Positions 8,015-17,532 of a stretch of 52,670 bases of DNA are shown here, piece after piece. Every line of letters begins with the position of its first letter. Position 1 is the stretch's first letter. A program made the position numbers and the translations under genes. Under the pieces are notes generated by a model, which had not been told where the DNA came from, ran no database searches, and saw nothing but the letters and a program-made list of their open reading frames with translations. The DNA comes from Opitutaceae bacterium (lineage in GTDB: Bacteria; Verrucomicrobiota; Verrucomicrobiia; Opitutales; Opitutaceae), in assembly GCA_002694885.1 (NCBI GenBank), contig NZNM01000144.1:1-52670 (forward strand), in the 5' to 3' direction.

Positions 8015-9511
8015 TCAAAACCGCTCCCCATTGTTGATGTCAGGTCGTTTGGGTTCCGGATCGAAGAAGCGAGCGTTTTCCCCAATTCTATCGAAATCGC
8101 CGATGTCTTTTCGGGCCCACTCGATGTGTCGCGTCAATTGGGCAACAATATCTGGATGCTCATCGGCTATATTAGTCGACTCTCCTATATCGTCTATTAG
8201 ATTAAAGAGGTGGAGGATCTCAATAGAGATGTCGTCTTCGGCTTTGCTGTAATGTCCCCATTTCCCGTCAGCCTCCCGAGGAATATGCAGTTTCCATTTC
8301 CCGGATCGCACGGCTTGGAGCTGTGTACGCTGATAGTAGAAGAAGGCGGTCGTCGGAGTGGCTGCTCTAGAGATGCCGTGAAATAAATCGCTGATATTGT
8401 GGCCGTCAATCACTCGGTCGGAGGGGGAACTCGATCCTGCGAGATGGGCCAAGGTTGGGAGCATATCCATTGTACTGGCAATTTCACGACAAACTTGGCC
8501 AGCCGGAACGCGGCCGGGAGCTCTAACCAAGAAGGGTACCCGTAAACCGCCTTCCCAAGTAGACGTTTTCGCCCCTCGCAACGGATCGGCTAAGCCTCCA
8601 TGTTCTTCCGCATCGGGCCCAATTATTCGCTCCAAATGAGCCCGACTGCGTCCAAGATACCAAGGACCATTGTCGCTAGTAAATATGACGTAGGTAGATT
8701 GATCGAGCCCTTCATCGTTAAGCGAGTCTAGAATGCGTCCGACATTCCAATCCATCTCCTCGATGATATCACCATAAATGCCCCGCTGCGACTTGCCTGC
8801 GAACGGCTTGGATGCTTCTAATCGGATATGCGGCATGGTGTGGGCCAGATAGATGAAGAAAGGAGATCCCTTATTGTCTTTAACGAACTGGATGGCTTCG
8901 TCCGTATAGCGTCGAGTCAACTGGCTCATGTCCGCGAACATTTCAATGAGCGTATCGTTGCGGAGCAAATGGACCCGATTATCGTTGCTGGACGAGGTGC
9001 CAAAAAAGTAGTCGAAACCTTGAGACGTTGGCAGGAGATTTTGCGTGTATCTATCGGGGGCTTGCGTATGCCCAGCAAGGTCCCACTTGCCAAAGGCCGC
9101 GGTGGCGTATCCGGCTCCCTGCAAGATTTCCGCTATGGTGATCTCATTCGTGTGTAGATAGGGATGGACATCGACTCGGTTTTTTTCGGTAGCGACTCGC
9201 AAGGGGTAGCAACCGGTCATCAAGGCAGCTCGCGATGGGCCGCAAACGGTTTGACCATAGAAGTCAGTGAATATCATTCCTTCCTCGGCCATACGATCAA
9301 TGCGAGGCGTTTTGATATCGCTTGCTCCGTAGCAGCCTAGATCGCCATAACCTAGGTCATCCGCGAAAATTATAACGAAATTCGGTTGCTCCTTTTTGTC
9401 AATTTGAGCATTGGAGGAATGCCCGATAGACAGGAAGACGATTAAGAGAAGGATCACTCGTTCTGAGAAATGTAGAACTGATCGACTAGCGGATGTATAC
9501 GTTTGATTCAT
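8015..9511 (-). CDS. Formylglycine sulfatase, arylsulfatase A-like (S1 family)
   Basis: 498 residues with a signal peptide (hydrophobic run 18-30, cleavage near SSNA-Q). The N-terminal metal site DDLGYGD is at 51-57, and C90-G-P-S-R is the Cys-type formylglycine motif, matured by a sulfatase-modifying enzyme not present in this window. TSDNGPW contributes the second metal-binding Asp/Asn. In the normally conserved GKWHL motif the histidine is replaced: G141-K-W-D144-L (codon 9080-9082), discussed as a finding. Expected location is periplasm or outside, removing sulfate from a polysaccharide or aromatic ester; the substrate is unknown. It is convergent with gspF and followed upstream by another sulfatase on the same strand. 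Confidence 0.9.
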   Translation of the reverse strand: MNQTYTSASRSVLHFSERVILLLIVFLSIGHSSNAQIDKKEQPNFVIIFADDLGYGDLGCYGASDIKTPRIDRMAEEGMIFTDFYGQTVCGPSRAALMTGCYPLRVATEKNRVDVHPYLHTNEITIAEILQGAGYATAAFGKWDLAGHTQAPDRYTQNLLPTSQGFDYFFGTSSSNDNRVHLLRNDTLIEMFADMSQLTRRYTDEAIQFVKDNKGSPFFIYLAHTMPHIRLEASKPFAGKSQRGIYGDIIEEMDWNVGRILDSLNDEGLDQSTYVIFTSDNGPWYLGRSRAHLERIIGPDAEEHGGLADPLRGAKTSTWEGGLRVPFLVRAPGRVPAGQVCREIASTMDMLPTLAHLAGSSSPSDRVIDGHNISDLFHGISRAATPTTAFFYYQRTQLQAVRSGKWKLHIPREADGKWGHYSKAEDDISIEILHLFNLIDDIGESTNIADEHPDIVAQLTRHIEWARKDIGDFDRIGENARFFDPEPKRPDINNGERF

Positions 9512-9541
9512 ACAGGTAAAGATAGGGGTAGTTTAGAGAAG

Positions 9542-9595
9542 GTAGGGGCCGATCTGGCGCCGCCGTTTAGCTACGGCGTCGCAGGCCGAGCGGCC
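9542..9595 (+). repeat. REP-like long palindrome, GGCCGATCT family
   Basis: A 54-bp element starting GTAG and then GGCCGATCTGGCGCC, ending GGCCGAGCGGCC. Its halves can pair into one long imperfect hairpin. A 55-bp copy with the same order of conserved blocks lies at 46918-46972. Confidence 0.7.
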
Positions 9596-9692
9596 ATTTC
9601 AAGATGCAATTGAGTCTCGAATCATTCGCCAAGTGTAAACGAGTAGGTTTTAGATATTATTAGATAATTGCGTTTGGATCGCTTTGGCGATG

Positions 9693-9768
9693 GTAAGGCT
9701 GACTATCCCTAGTCAGCCGCTCCGTTTGACTCTCACTAAACCGGCTGACTAGGGATAGTCAGCCCTGC
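9693..9768 (+). repeat. BIME-like inverted repeat, GGCTGACT family
   Basis: The left hairpin GGCTGACTATCCCTAGTCAG and its inverted copy near 9743-9764 are separated by about 24 bp. The flanks are GTAA on the left and CTGC on the right. The same family occurs at 25875-25950. Confidence 0.75.
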
Positions 9769-9805
9769 CATTCGAAATCCGGGTAGCGACTGATTAGACA
9801 CTTTC

Positions 9806-11209
9806 TCAGTAATCCTTCCCATTCAAGCTACGCATTACTGCAACCTGCCATTTTTCCAGGTGGTCGAGCATGCGTTTCGTTTGGTTGGGAGCCTTAATGT
9901 GCAAGCTAGTAGTTTCGTGGCTATCAGCGATGAGATTGTAGAGTTCTAGAGTTTCCTGGCCCTGATCGACGATTCGATGAAGCTTCCATGGAAATTCAAG
10001 CCATGCGGCGTGACCAGGGAACTCGTTTTCCGGATACTTTGTATTTATCTCTCCAGCATCGAGATCGAGCCTTCCGTTGGGATCGTATTCCAATCCTTGC
10101 TTTTGGGCATCAAGCAAGGCTATCATCATGCGATCTGCGTAAGTTAGGCGTCCTGGGTGCGGGTATTTCCAGAAGCCAATGCCTGAATCCCGCTGAAAGC
10201 GCCTCCCGTCGATGAGATCGAGGAGACTAACGCCGTCTAGAGGGAACTGGTTATCGATTCGAGCGTCGGCAATCTCTACCAGCGTGGGATAGATGTCGGA
10301 GGTGACACAGGGCGTCTGGGATATCCGGGGTTTCCTAATCCGCTCAGGCCACTCGAGCATCGCTGGCACGCGCAATCCCCCCTCGTAAATAGAACTCTTC
10401 TTTTCACGGCCTCCCGAAGTCTCCGTATTCAATCCCCCATTATCGCTGCAGTACCAGAGTAGAGTATTCTCGTTGATGCCTAAGTTCTTGAGTTCCTTTC
10501 TTAGTTTTCCGAAGGCGCGGTCCATCGCAGTGATTTCCCGATAGTAACCGGCCATTTGCTTTTCCTCATATAGTCGCTTGTCGCTAGCCATCGCGTCGAA
10601 AGGGCTATGGGGAGAGCCGAACCAGATTATGCTAAGAAATGGAGTTGCCTTATCTGTCTGTTCGCGAATGAAATCGAGCGCGGCATCGATGATGATCATC
10701 GAGCTTTCGCCCGTCATCTGCTCGGCGATGCCATTGCGGCTCATAACGGGATCGAGATCAAAAAAGTTGGGGGTGGAAAGCCAGGTATCAAAACCGCTAT
10801 TGGTTGGGTTGACGGGACTTGTAGGCTGGCAAGAGCCTACATGCCACTTGCCAAAATGCCCAGTTGCGTAGCCCACCGTTTTGAGGGCTTCGGCGATGGT
10901 CGTTTCTTGGGGCCGCATGGAGCGTCCGTGATTGAGGACATTGACTCGGTTCGGGTTTCTTCCGGTGAGCACGCTGGCCCGGGTGGGGGAGCAATTGGGC
11001 GCTGCGCTATAAAAGCGATCGAACCTTAACGAGGATCGAGCCATCTCGTCAAAGTGAGGGGTCTTGACGAATGGATGCCCATTGTAGCCCATGTCGCCCC
11101 AGCCCTGATCGTCGGCCATCACGAGGATGAAGTTGGGCTTATCGGAGCTGTAGGTTGTCAGGGTGAAGAATGCGAGCGAGGCAGCTGCTAAAACGAGGAA
11201 TTTGACCAT
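9806..11209 (-). CDS. Formylglycine sulfatase, arylsulfatase-like (S1 family)
   Basis: 467 residues from the ATG at 11209; the frame extends to a TTG at 11230, but the ATG gives a compact signal peptide, MVKFLVLAAASLAFFTL. The metal site is DDQGWGDMGYNG, the formylglycine motif is C73-S-P-T-R with ASVLTG, and the sulfate-binding GKWH ends at H123. SDNGG supplies the second half of the calcium site. All recognised catalytic positions are intact. It should be exported and hydrolyse a sulfate ester, substrate unknown. It lies on the same strand as the next sulfatase, separated by about 300 bp filled with two palindromic elements, so the two are probably transcribed separately. Confidence 0.9.
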   Translation of the reverse strand: MVKFLVLAAASLAFFTLTTYSSDKPNFILVMADDQGWGDMGYNGHPFVKTPHFDEMARSSLRFDRFYSAAPNCSPTRASVLTGRNPNRVNVLNHGRSMRPQETTIAEALKTVGYATGHFGKWHVGSCQPTSPVNPTNSGFDTWLSTPNFFDLDPVMSRNGIAEQMTGESSMIIIDAALDFIREQTDKATPFLSIIWFGSPHSPFDAMASDKRLYEEKQMAGYYREITAMDRAFGKLRKELKNLGINENTLLWYCSDNGGLNTETSGGREKKSSIYEGGLRVPAMLEWPERIRKPRISQTPCVTSDIYPTLVEIADARIDNQFPLDGVSLLDLIDGRRFQRDSGIGFWKYPHPGRLTYADRMMIALLDAQKQGLEYDPNGRLDLDAGEINTKYPENEFPGHAAWLEFPWKLHRIVDQGQETLELYNLIADSHETTSLHIKAPNQTKRMLDHLEKWQVAVMRSLNGKDY

Positions 11210-11345
11210 AGGATTGCTAGAGTGGCTCAATACCCACGTCCGAGCAAGCCTCGAGGCCGCTACCCAAATTTAGTACCAAAACTGGCTCGGTAGGCAGTTG
11301 CGCCTGATCCGAGGCCGAAGCAAAATGCTTGAATGAAATTAGCGC

Positions 11346-14300
11346 CTAATTACGAGCCACCCATTTGGCGGCGTTGGCTAGGATCGTCTGATAGTCGGGA
11401 TGCCCGTGAGCCCGTTCGTCATGCCCAAGAGTGATGCCAACGATTCGCGCTTTCGGATGTTCCGTTGTCCAGACGACTGGGTGGCGTTCGCCTGATTTGA
11501 CGCTAACGCTGCTTTCCGCCAATACTCGAATTTTGGCAGCCCCATCGGGATGCCCCCCGCTATTCATCATGTAGAGCTCATCGACCAATTCGAATTCCTT
11601 GGAAACCCCCTTCATTATGGGATGACGGCGGTTGACAACACGAACTCCCATGGGGCCAAGTTTGTCATGTCCACGAGTGCCGCCGCCAACGACTTTGGCA
11701 TTTAATTCGGGCCAATTCTTGTATCCGTACCAAGTTCCTGGATGCAGCATGATGACGCCTTTACCTGCATCGATACGATCCATCAGAGCTTGGCGGTATT
11801 CTGGCGTGTCAAAGCCATTCCGGTTAACGCTGATGATGGCCACGTCGGCGTTGGCAAGCTCCTCGATAGCTTGCTCGTTGTCTTCCGTGTAGTGCGTAGT
11901 TAGTCCAGCGGTTTCGAGAGTGGCGGAATCGGCTTTTCCAAAGAACTCGTGGAATTTGTGAGACGAGCCCCCGCCGATGATGAGCACGGATGGCTTACCT
12001 TGTTCCCAATTAATGGGTGTAGCGGGAATAGGTGGTGGCCACTTTGGCTTGTGGAGTATGGGGGCAGGTTTCGTCGACGCCGACGGTTCAGGTCCAGCTT
12101 GGGCCACGATAAAAGCTAGTAAGTCCCGTAAGCCTGCGGCCCCAAGAGCTTCGAATCCTTCCGGCATTAGGCTGCGGCGCGTGTTTTCGCGCTTAGCGAT
12201 GTCGGACTTGGCGATTTCCCGAACGCCGGATTGGGTCGCTAGCGTTAAGGAAGCACTGTTTTCCGAAGCAATGACGCCGACTAGCGTTTCGCCACCCTTG
12301 GTCGTGATATTGTGGGCGAAATAGGTGTCCTCGACCTCTCGATTAGGATCCAGGATTTGACCGAGAAGTTCGGCTGCCCCATGAGATCCCATACCATCGA
12401 GAGAGGGACCGACATCCGTACCGATGTCACCAAGTTTATGACACACTGAGCAGGCTGCGAAGAGCAGCTTACCCTTCTCGGGGTCGCCAGGCTTTTCGAC
12501 CTCGGGCAAGAGTTCAGCGATGAGATCGTCCTTTTCCGAGCTTACCGGAGCGATGCGGGCGAAGAGTCGATGAGCGGCCCGCTCAACGTTGCGATCCGGG
12601 TGGTGGCGCAGACGAGCGATATTTCCGGGCCCTAAATCGGCCGGAGTGAAGCGTCCACTATCGATCTCTTCGAGCAACTGGATGGCCCAAGGAGCTCTAT
12701 TGACGATCTGATCAAAGGCCTTGAGCTTAATGGAGCCCTCCAATCCCGCGAATTGATCGATCAGAATCTTACCCAGATCCGCGTCTCCGACTGAGCCCAA
12801 AACCGCTAGCATTCCTTCCTTTAAGGATTCGCTGCTGCCCGATTGAAGAATCCCGATGATCGTTGGGAGAATCGATGTACTCTTCTCTCGAATACTGACC
12901 AAACTACGGGCAATTTGTGTACGCTGATCATCTGGGAGCCCTGACTGGGAAAGACTCTCGATCAAAGCTTGGGTAAGGATTCCTGTCTGCGAGGAGAGAA
13001 TGCCGCTGCGGTCCCAAAGGATCGCTACGGGCAATGCCAGGATTCGGGTATTTTCATTTTCCAGCAGCGAAGCGAGAGCAGAACGTAAAGAGGCGTTGAG
13101 ACCAGGTGGATTGTCGACATTGTCGGCAAATGCTCTAAGGACGGCGCCGGCAATTGGCCCCGCCGATGGATCGGCGTTGCCGCACGCAGTGAGCAGTCGG
13201 GCAGCGTTTTGAGCGGCGTCTCCTTGCGTAAGAGCGTTTGGGGTCAGAGCCGTGGCGAATACGAGTAGCGAATCAGTAGGTGTTGTTCCCAATGCGGCCT
13301 CGATCACTTCGATCGCCTTATCTTGGGATGCAGCCACTAGTGCAGACAGGGTCCAATCTTCCGTGGCCGCTCGAGCCTGGGCTACAATGGCGGCTGGATC
13401 GTTTTCCGATTTGGCGGTCTCGTAAGCTTTGACAGCTCCGCTGCCAACGAAGTCGGTCCCGACGCCGTGGTTTTCTTGTAGCAACCGCTGGGCGGTGCTG
13501 CGGATTTGTTCATTAGGGCTCTCGGCAGCCTCTTTCAAGGCGACGACATTGTTGCGATCCAAGGAGACGGCAGGAATAGCCTTAGCATTCTTGTGCTGAA
13601 CTTTCCAGATACGACCGTAATAGTGGTCGCGGTCGGGACGAACGGCTGCATTGGCCGGACCATGCACCGGTCCTCGAGTGTCGTTGTGAATGATGGCCTG
13701 ATTACAGAAATCGACCAGATACATGGCTCCATCCGGTCCAACCATGGCCTCGATGGGGCGGAACCATAGGTTCGTGCTGGTGATGAATTCGGTTTTTTCC
13801 CGGTTAGCCTGTTTTGAAGCTTTGAAGGTCACCCCATCTCGCTCCATGAAGAAGTGCCCGACAATATTCAAGGTGGGTTCTGTAGTGAAATAGCTGTGAT
13901 TCCATTTTTCTGGCCAAGCTCCCCCTTCATAAATGACCGTGCCCGCTCCGGCAGTGTATCGACCAACTTGGTCGATTTGAACGTAGGCTTGCTGTTTCCA
14001 CTCCATAGCGGGATAGGTGCGTTCTCCGGGAAGAAGGCCATGGGTTCCGCTCAAGCCTGGTAGTTTGCCCTCGGCCAAGATGCTTTCCGGCAATATTACA
14101 TGAACCAAAGGATTGCCGGTTGTTGGCTGAGTGTAGAGCACTTCACCATTCATGGTTGTATCCAGTCCCCAACTATTTCCTCGGCGAGATGCATATTGCT
14201 CCATGGCGCTCCCGTCCGGCTTGAAACGTACGACGCCATTAGTAATGTTTCCGAAACTCTTGGAACCGTCACCTGAGGTTACGCTTTCAGAACCGGAATA

Positions 14301-15677
14301 CCCATGAGTGGCGTAGATCCAGCCATCGGCGGCGTAATGAAAATTGTTGATGACCGCATGGGTGTCCCGAATGCCGAGATTCGTATAGAGCTTGGTTCGC
14401 TTGTCGGCGATGTCATCCCCGTCGGTGTCTTCGAAATACCAAATGTCGGGAGCGGCCGCGGCGATGACGCCATTCTTGTAGAAAACGAAGCTATTAACCA
14501 ACTCAATATTATCTGCGAAAACCTTTTTGGCATCCATAACGCCGTCACCGTCAGTGTCTTGCAAGATACTGATCCGATCTAGTGGATCCCGGTCGTAAAC
14601 GCCGGGCTTGAGTGAGCCGGAATCCATCCAAGCGGGGACGTTTACCTCCCTTAGGCCGTTCGGATACTCAGGAGTTTCGGCTACCCACAAGCGACCTTTC
14701 TCGTCCCAATTGATGTTCATGGGATTGTTGATGAGCGGCTCGGAGGCGACGAGGGAGATTTCAAAATCGGGATGGACGTTCAAGTAATCCGGAAGCTTTT
14801 CCGGACGGGGCACGCCGCCCTCAACGTAGATGAGATTGTCGCCTAATTCATCCTCCTGGCAAAGCATGTCCACGTTTTCTCTATTGGCAGCCCAAGCGAT
14901 ACCACGCAGGATCATGGCCTTGACGCCAGTGTGCATGAAATTCTTGTTCCAATGACCAGGGATGTGAACGAAGGCCCGGTAGGGTTCGCCGCCGGGAAGC
15001 TCGTTCTCGTAGGTCCAGATCTGCGGCTGGATATCGTAGATGTTGACGCCTTTGTGTTTGGCGACGTATTCGGCTGCCCGTTGCTGGGCCTCCTGATTCC
15101 CCCGACCCTTCGTATCTATCGCCTTGGGCGTATAAGCGGTTGCTAGGATGGTGGCATCCGGATGGATGTCCATGTCGTAGTAGATCTCGTCTTCGAGGTC
15201 GAAATTGGAAATGTCCTTAGTAATCGGATTTGGGATATTCGTGAAGTAGAGGCTCATGGGAGCTTCTAGAAACTTGGTCGTTCCGTGTCTCCAGGATCCT
15301 CCTACGATATTCTTGTACCAGTCGGGGTCGCGGGACACCGATCCCGCGTGAATGACGACCAAGCCGCCACCTCGCTTTAGAAAGGCTTCCAGGCGCGCCC
15401 GCTCGTCGCCGTAAATGTTGCCAGCTTCTTTGGCGTTCAGAATGAGAACGTCCGTATTTTCCAGTTGGCTCTGGGTTGGGAATTCGAGCGCCCCATCGCA
15501 TTCGACGCCTCGGGCCTCGAGCAAGGAAGTCCAGTTCTTTAGAAATTGGGGATGTTCGTGGGCTCCAGGAGCGTGGGTCTTTTCACCAGCCCGAATGAAG
15601 ACGCGGATTGGATCGGCCGCTTGCGCGTAAAGGGCGCTAAGAACAAGCGCCGCGATAAAGCTGAGGTAGATTTTCAT
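11346..15677 (-). CDS. PVC-type membrane-bound dehydrogenase/c-heme protein with two ThuA domains
   Basis: 1443 residues. Signal peptide at 1-20. A ThuA-like (glutamine amidotransferase-fold) domain covers about 25-265. A beta-propeller of the PVC dehydrogenase type covers about 298-690, with LWVAETPEYPNG and the calcium-binding-like DTDGDGVMD and DTDGDDIAD. A HEAT-like helical region covers about 700-1060. A heme-c domain has C1076-S-V-C-H1080 and the family context GPSLDGMGSHG. A second ThuA-like domain covers 1228-1443, with VLIIGGGSSHKF and MLHPGTWYGY. Known family members are exported and are thought to act in carbohydrate oxidation; ThuA relates to trehalose/disaccharide use. Having ThuA at both ends is notable. 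The substrate is not predictable. Confidence 0.85.
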   Translation of the reverse strand: MKIYLSFIAALVLSALYAQAADPIRVFIRAGEKTHAPGAHEHPQFLKNWTSLLEARGVECDGALEFPTQSQLENTDVLILNAKEAGNIYGDERARLEAFLKRGGGLVVIHAGSVSRDPDWYKNIVGGSWRHGTTKFLEAPMSLYFTNIPNPITKDISNFDLEDEIYYDMDIHPDATILATAYTPKAIDTKGRGNQEAQQRAAEYVAKHKGVNIYDIQPQIWTYENELPGGEPYRAFVHIPGHWNKNFMHTGVKAMILRGIAWAANRENVDMLCQEDELGDNLIYVEGGVPRPEKLPDYLNVHPDFEISLVASEPLINNPMNINWDEKGRLWVAETPEYPNGLREVNVPAWMDSGSLKPGVYDRDPLDRISILQDTDGDGVMDAKKVFADNIELVNSFVFYKNGVIAAAAPDIWYFEDTDGDDIADKRTKLYTNLGIRDTHAVINNFHYAADGWIYATHGYSGSESVTSGDGSKSFGNITNGVVRFKPDGSAMEQYASRRGNSWGLDTTMNGEVLYTQPTTGNPLVHVILPESILAEGKLPGLSGTHGLLPGERTYPAMEWKQQAYVQIDQVGRYTAGAGTVIYEGGAWPEKWNHSYFTTEPTLNIVGHFFMERDGVTFKASKQANREKTEFITSTNLWFRPIEAMVGPDGAMYLVDFCNQAIIHNDTRGPVHGPANAAVRPDRDHYYGRIWKVQHKNAKAIPAVSLDRNNVVALKEAAESPNEQIRSTAQRLLQENHGVGTDFVGSGAVKAYETAKSENDPAAIVAQARAATEDWTLSALVAASQDKAIEVIEAALGTTPTDSLLVFATALTPNALTQGDAAQNAARLLTACGNADPSAGPIAGAVLRAFADNVDNPPGLNASLRSALASLLENENTRILALPVAILWDRSGILSSQTGILTQALIESLSQSGLPDDQRTQIARSLVSIREKSTSILPTIIGILQSGSSESLKEGMLAVLGSVGDADLGKILIDQFAGLEGSIKLKAFDQIVNRAPWAIQLLEEIDSGRFTPADLGPGNIARLRHHPDRNVERAAHRLFARIAPVSSEKDDLIAELLPEVEKPGDPEKGKLLFAACSVCHKLGDIGTDVGPSLDGMGSHGAAELLGQILDPNREVEDTYFAHNITTKGGETLVGVIASENSASLTLATQSGVREIAKSDIAKRENTRRSLMPEGFEALGAAGLRDLLAFIVAQAGPEPSASTKPAPILHKPKWPPPIPATPINWEQGKPSVLIIGGGSSHKFHEFFGKADSATLETAGLTTHYTEDNEQAIEELANADVAIISVNRNGFDTPEYRQALMDRIDAGKGVIMLHPGTWYGYKNWPELNAKVVGGGTRGHDKLGPMGVRVVNRRHPIMKGVSKEFELVDELYMMNSGGHPDGAAKIRVLAESSVSVKSGERHPVVWTTEHPKARIVGITLGHDERAHGHPDYQTILANAAKWVARN

Positions 15678-15726
15678 GGTGGCTAAGATTTTCAGGATCG
15701 TCGCAAGAAAAGATTTTCGGCGCGAG

Positions 15727-16593
15727 CTATTTGCGCTCGACCGGGATCTGCTTGAAGGTTCGGGTTAGGTTGGTCAGGGATTCTTCGACTCCCATGCGTT
15801 CGAGGCTGGAGGCGCCCACGAATCCTTGGGCGTCCGTCATCTGGTTTATTTGCGTGGCGTCCTCTGGCGTGTTGATGGGGCCGCCGTGAGAGAGAAGGAA
15901 AATGTTGGGGTTGATCGCTCGAGCCGCATCGAATATAGCCTGGCAGCGCTCGGCGGCGTCTTCCATTGAGCAAACCGCTCCCGTAACGCCGATGGATCCG
16001 CCCACCGTTGTGCCAACATGAGCGATCACAGCATCCGCTCCAGCTTCCGCCATAGCTGCCGCTTCTTCAGGTTTCGCTACATAGACAATGCTGAATAAAT
16101 CCATCTTACTGGCGATGGCCACGGTCTCCACTTCCTTTTGGAAGGGCATGCCAGTTTCCTCAAGCACGTCGCGAAAGTGTCCATCGACGATACAATGTGT
16201 AGGAAAATTATTGATACCGGAGAATCCCATTTCCTTCACCTTGAGTAGCCAATGCCACATGCGGCGTCTCGGATCCGAGCCATGAACGCCGCAGATTACA
16301 GGGATTTCCTCGACTACGGGAAGAACCTCGAATTCCCCGATCTCCATCGCCACAGCGTTTGCATCGCCATAAGCCATCATGCCGGCAGTGGATCCATGAC
16401 CCGACATGCGGAAGCGGCCAGAATTATAGATGATAAGCAGATCGGCCCCGCCTTTCTCGATGAACTTGGCGCTGATGCCTGTTCCAGCTCCGGCGGCGAT
16501 GATGGCCTCGCCACGGTCAAGAGCGGCCTGCAAGCGGTCGCGAACTTCTTGTCGAGTATAAGGGTTTCCTTTTCCAGTCCAGGGATTTGGCAT
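15727..16593 (-). CDS. Phosphoenolpyruvate hydrolase-like TIM-barrel protein
   Basis: 288 residues, cytoplasmic. It matches the 'PEP hydrolase-like/TIM-barrel signal transduction' family, with AAGAGTGISAKFIEKGGADL, IIYNSGRFRMSGHGS near the start, PVICGVHGSDPRR, GINNFPTHCIVDG and GADAVIAHVGTTVGGSIG. In other bacteria and in plants this domain is linked to a Tm-1-like (UPF0261) partner, and its chemistry is uncertain; no partner is encoded here. It lies 49 bp before the start of the giant dehydrogenase gene on the same strand and after a cupin gene, suggesting a small catabolic operon (inference). Confidence 0.82.
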   Translation of the reverse strand: MPNPWTGKGNPYTRQEVRDRLQAALDRGEAIIAAGAGTGISAKFIEKGGADLLIIYNSGRFRMSGHGSTAGMMAYGDANAVAMEIGEFEVLPVVEEIPVICGVHGSDPRRRMWHWLLKVKEMGFSGINNFPTHCIVDGHFRDVLEETGMPFQKEVETVAIASKMDLFSIVYVAKPEEAAAMAEAGADAVIAHVGTTVGGSIGVTGAVCSMEDAAERCQAIFDAARAINPNIFLLSHGGPINTPEDATQINQMTDAQGFVGASSLERMGVEESLTNLTRTFKQIPVERK

Positions 16594-16650
16594 GATGATA
16601 GTTGATTTTGAATTGTGAAGAGCGAGTGGTGAATTGTTATGGAAGCTTTC

Positions 16651-17082
16651 CTATTTAGTCTTTGGACGATTATGTTTTTCGCGGAGGTCTTTCCAGGGAG
16701 ATTCTTCGGAAACATCGACAATGTTCGGTTTGCCTCCGCTCAACGGAGATAGGATGGCAAGGAAGGTAACATCCTCATCAAAGGGATTGTACGTGCCATG
16801 CACCGCGTCTTGCGGAATTAGGGCCATTTCGCCGGCCTTGAGTATCCGGTATTCATTTTCCACCCACTGTTCCGCTTGCCCGGAAATAACGTAGATGATC
16901 TCTTCGCGCGTCGGATGCCTATGGAAAGGATGGGATCCGCCCGCATCGATGGTTGCTCTCACCATCAGGAGCTCCTTAGCCCCAACCAATTCGTCGTTGG
17001 AAAGCCATTCCACCGTAGCCCAAGGGTCCTTGTCCTTGGTGACATCGGCAGCTTGCATGAATCTTCTTACCGTTTCTGACAT
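16651..17082 (-). CDS. Cupin-domain protein
   Basis: 143 residues. The double-stranded beta-helix motif is clear: HPFHRHPTREEIIYVISG supplies the metal-binding H-x-H and E, and GEMALIPQDAVHGTYN supplies the second motif with its histidine. Single-domain cupins of this kind act as small isomerases or dioxygenases, or bind sugars; no substrate can be named. It precedes the PEP-hydrolase-like gene on the same strand with a 57-bp gap and is divergent from the AraC regulator at 17533, which may control it (inference). Confidence 0.82.
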   Translation of the reverse strand: MSETVRRFMQAADVTKDKDPWATVEWLSNDELVGAKELLMVRATIDAGGSHPFHRHPTREEIIYVISGQAEQWVENEYRILKAGEMALIPQDAVHGTYNPFDEDVTFLAILSPLSGGKPNIVDVSEESPWKDLREKHNRPKTK

Positions 17083-17161
17083 GACTGTATTAGAATTTTG
17101 CCCACAAATTTCACGAACATAGTCTTATCTTTTTTGAATTGATTCGGATTGTGGAATATTC

Positions 17162-17221
17162 GTAGGAGCGGCTTTACGCCGCTATAAAGCGAACCAAATC
17201 GCGGCGTAAAGCCGCTCCTAC
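17162..17221 (+). repeat. BIME-like inverted repeat, GGAGCGGCTTTA family
   Basis: A near-perfect pair: GTAG-GAGCGGCTTTACGCCG on the left and its exact reverse complement ending CTAC on the right, about 20 bp apart. The second copy of this family is at 52237-52299. The sequence resembles REP families with the same GTAGGAGCGGCTTTA head known from gammaproteobacteria. Confidence 0.85.
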
Positions 17222-17532
17222 GAATGGAAGTCTCATTAGAGGCTGAAATACTTGAACCGTTAATCCATACGTGGGTTCGATCGAAATTTTGGAGATTCGA
17301 GCCATTCGTGGGCAGTTGATTTTCGAAAAGATAGAGCGGTATCTCGACTTGGGCTTTTGAAGGCTATGGGTCTAGGGAAGGAGCCATTGTGGAACGAGGT
17401 TTCTCCGTCGCAAAGGAAATCCATCAACAAGTACCTATCGAAAATCAACATCGACAATGCCGATAGAATGCCTAATTAGAGAAATGCTGTGCCCGCTTCT
17501 ATCGGAAGTCCTACAAATTCAAAGGCTTAGTG
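17222..17532. other. Intergenic region, no gene recognised
   Basis: About 310 bases before the AraC regulator. The only open frame (minus, 17260-17457) has no start context, domain or hydrophobic pattern and is not accepted. The stretch should hold the araC-type promoter, but no convincing -35/-10 pair or operator was identified. Confidence 0.4.
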
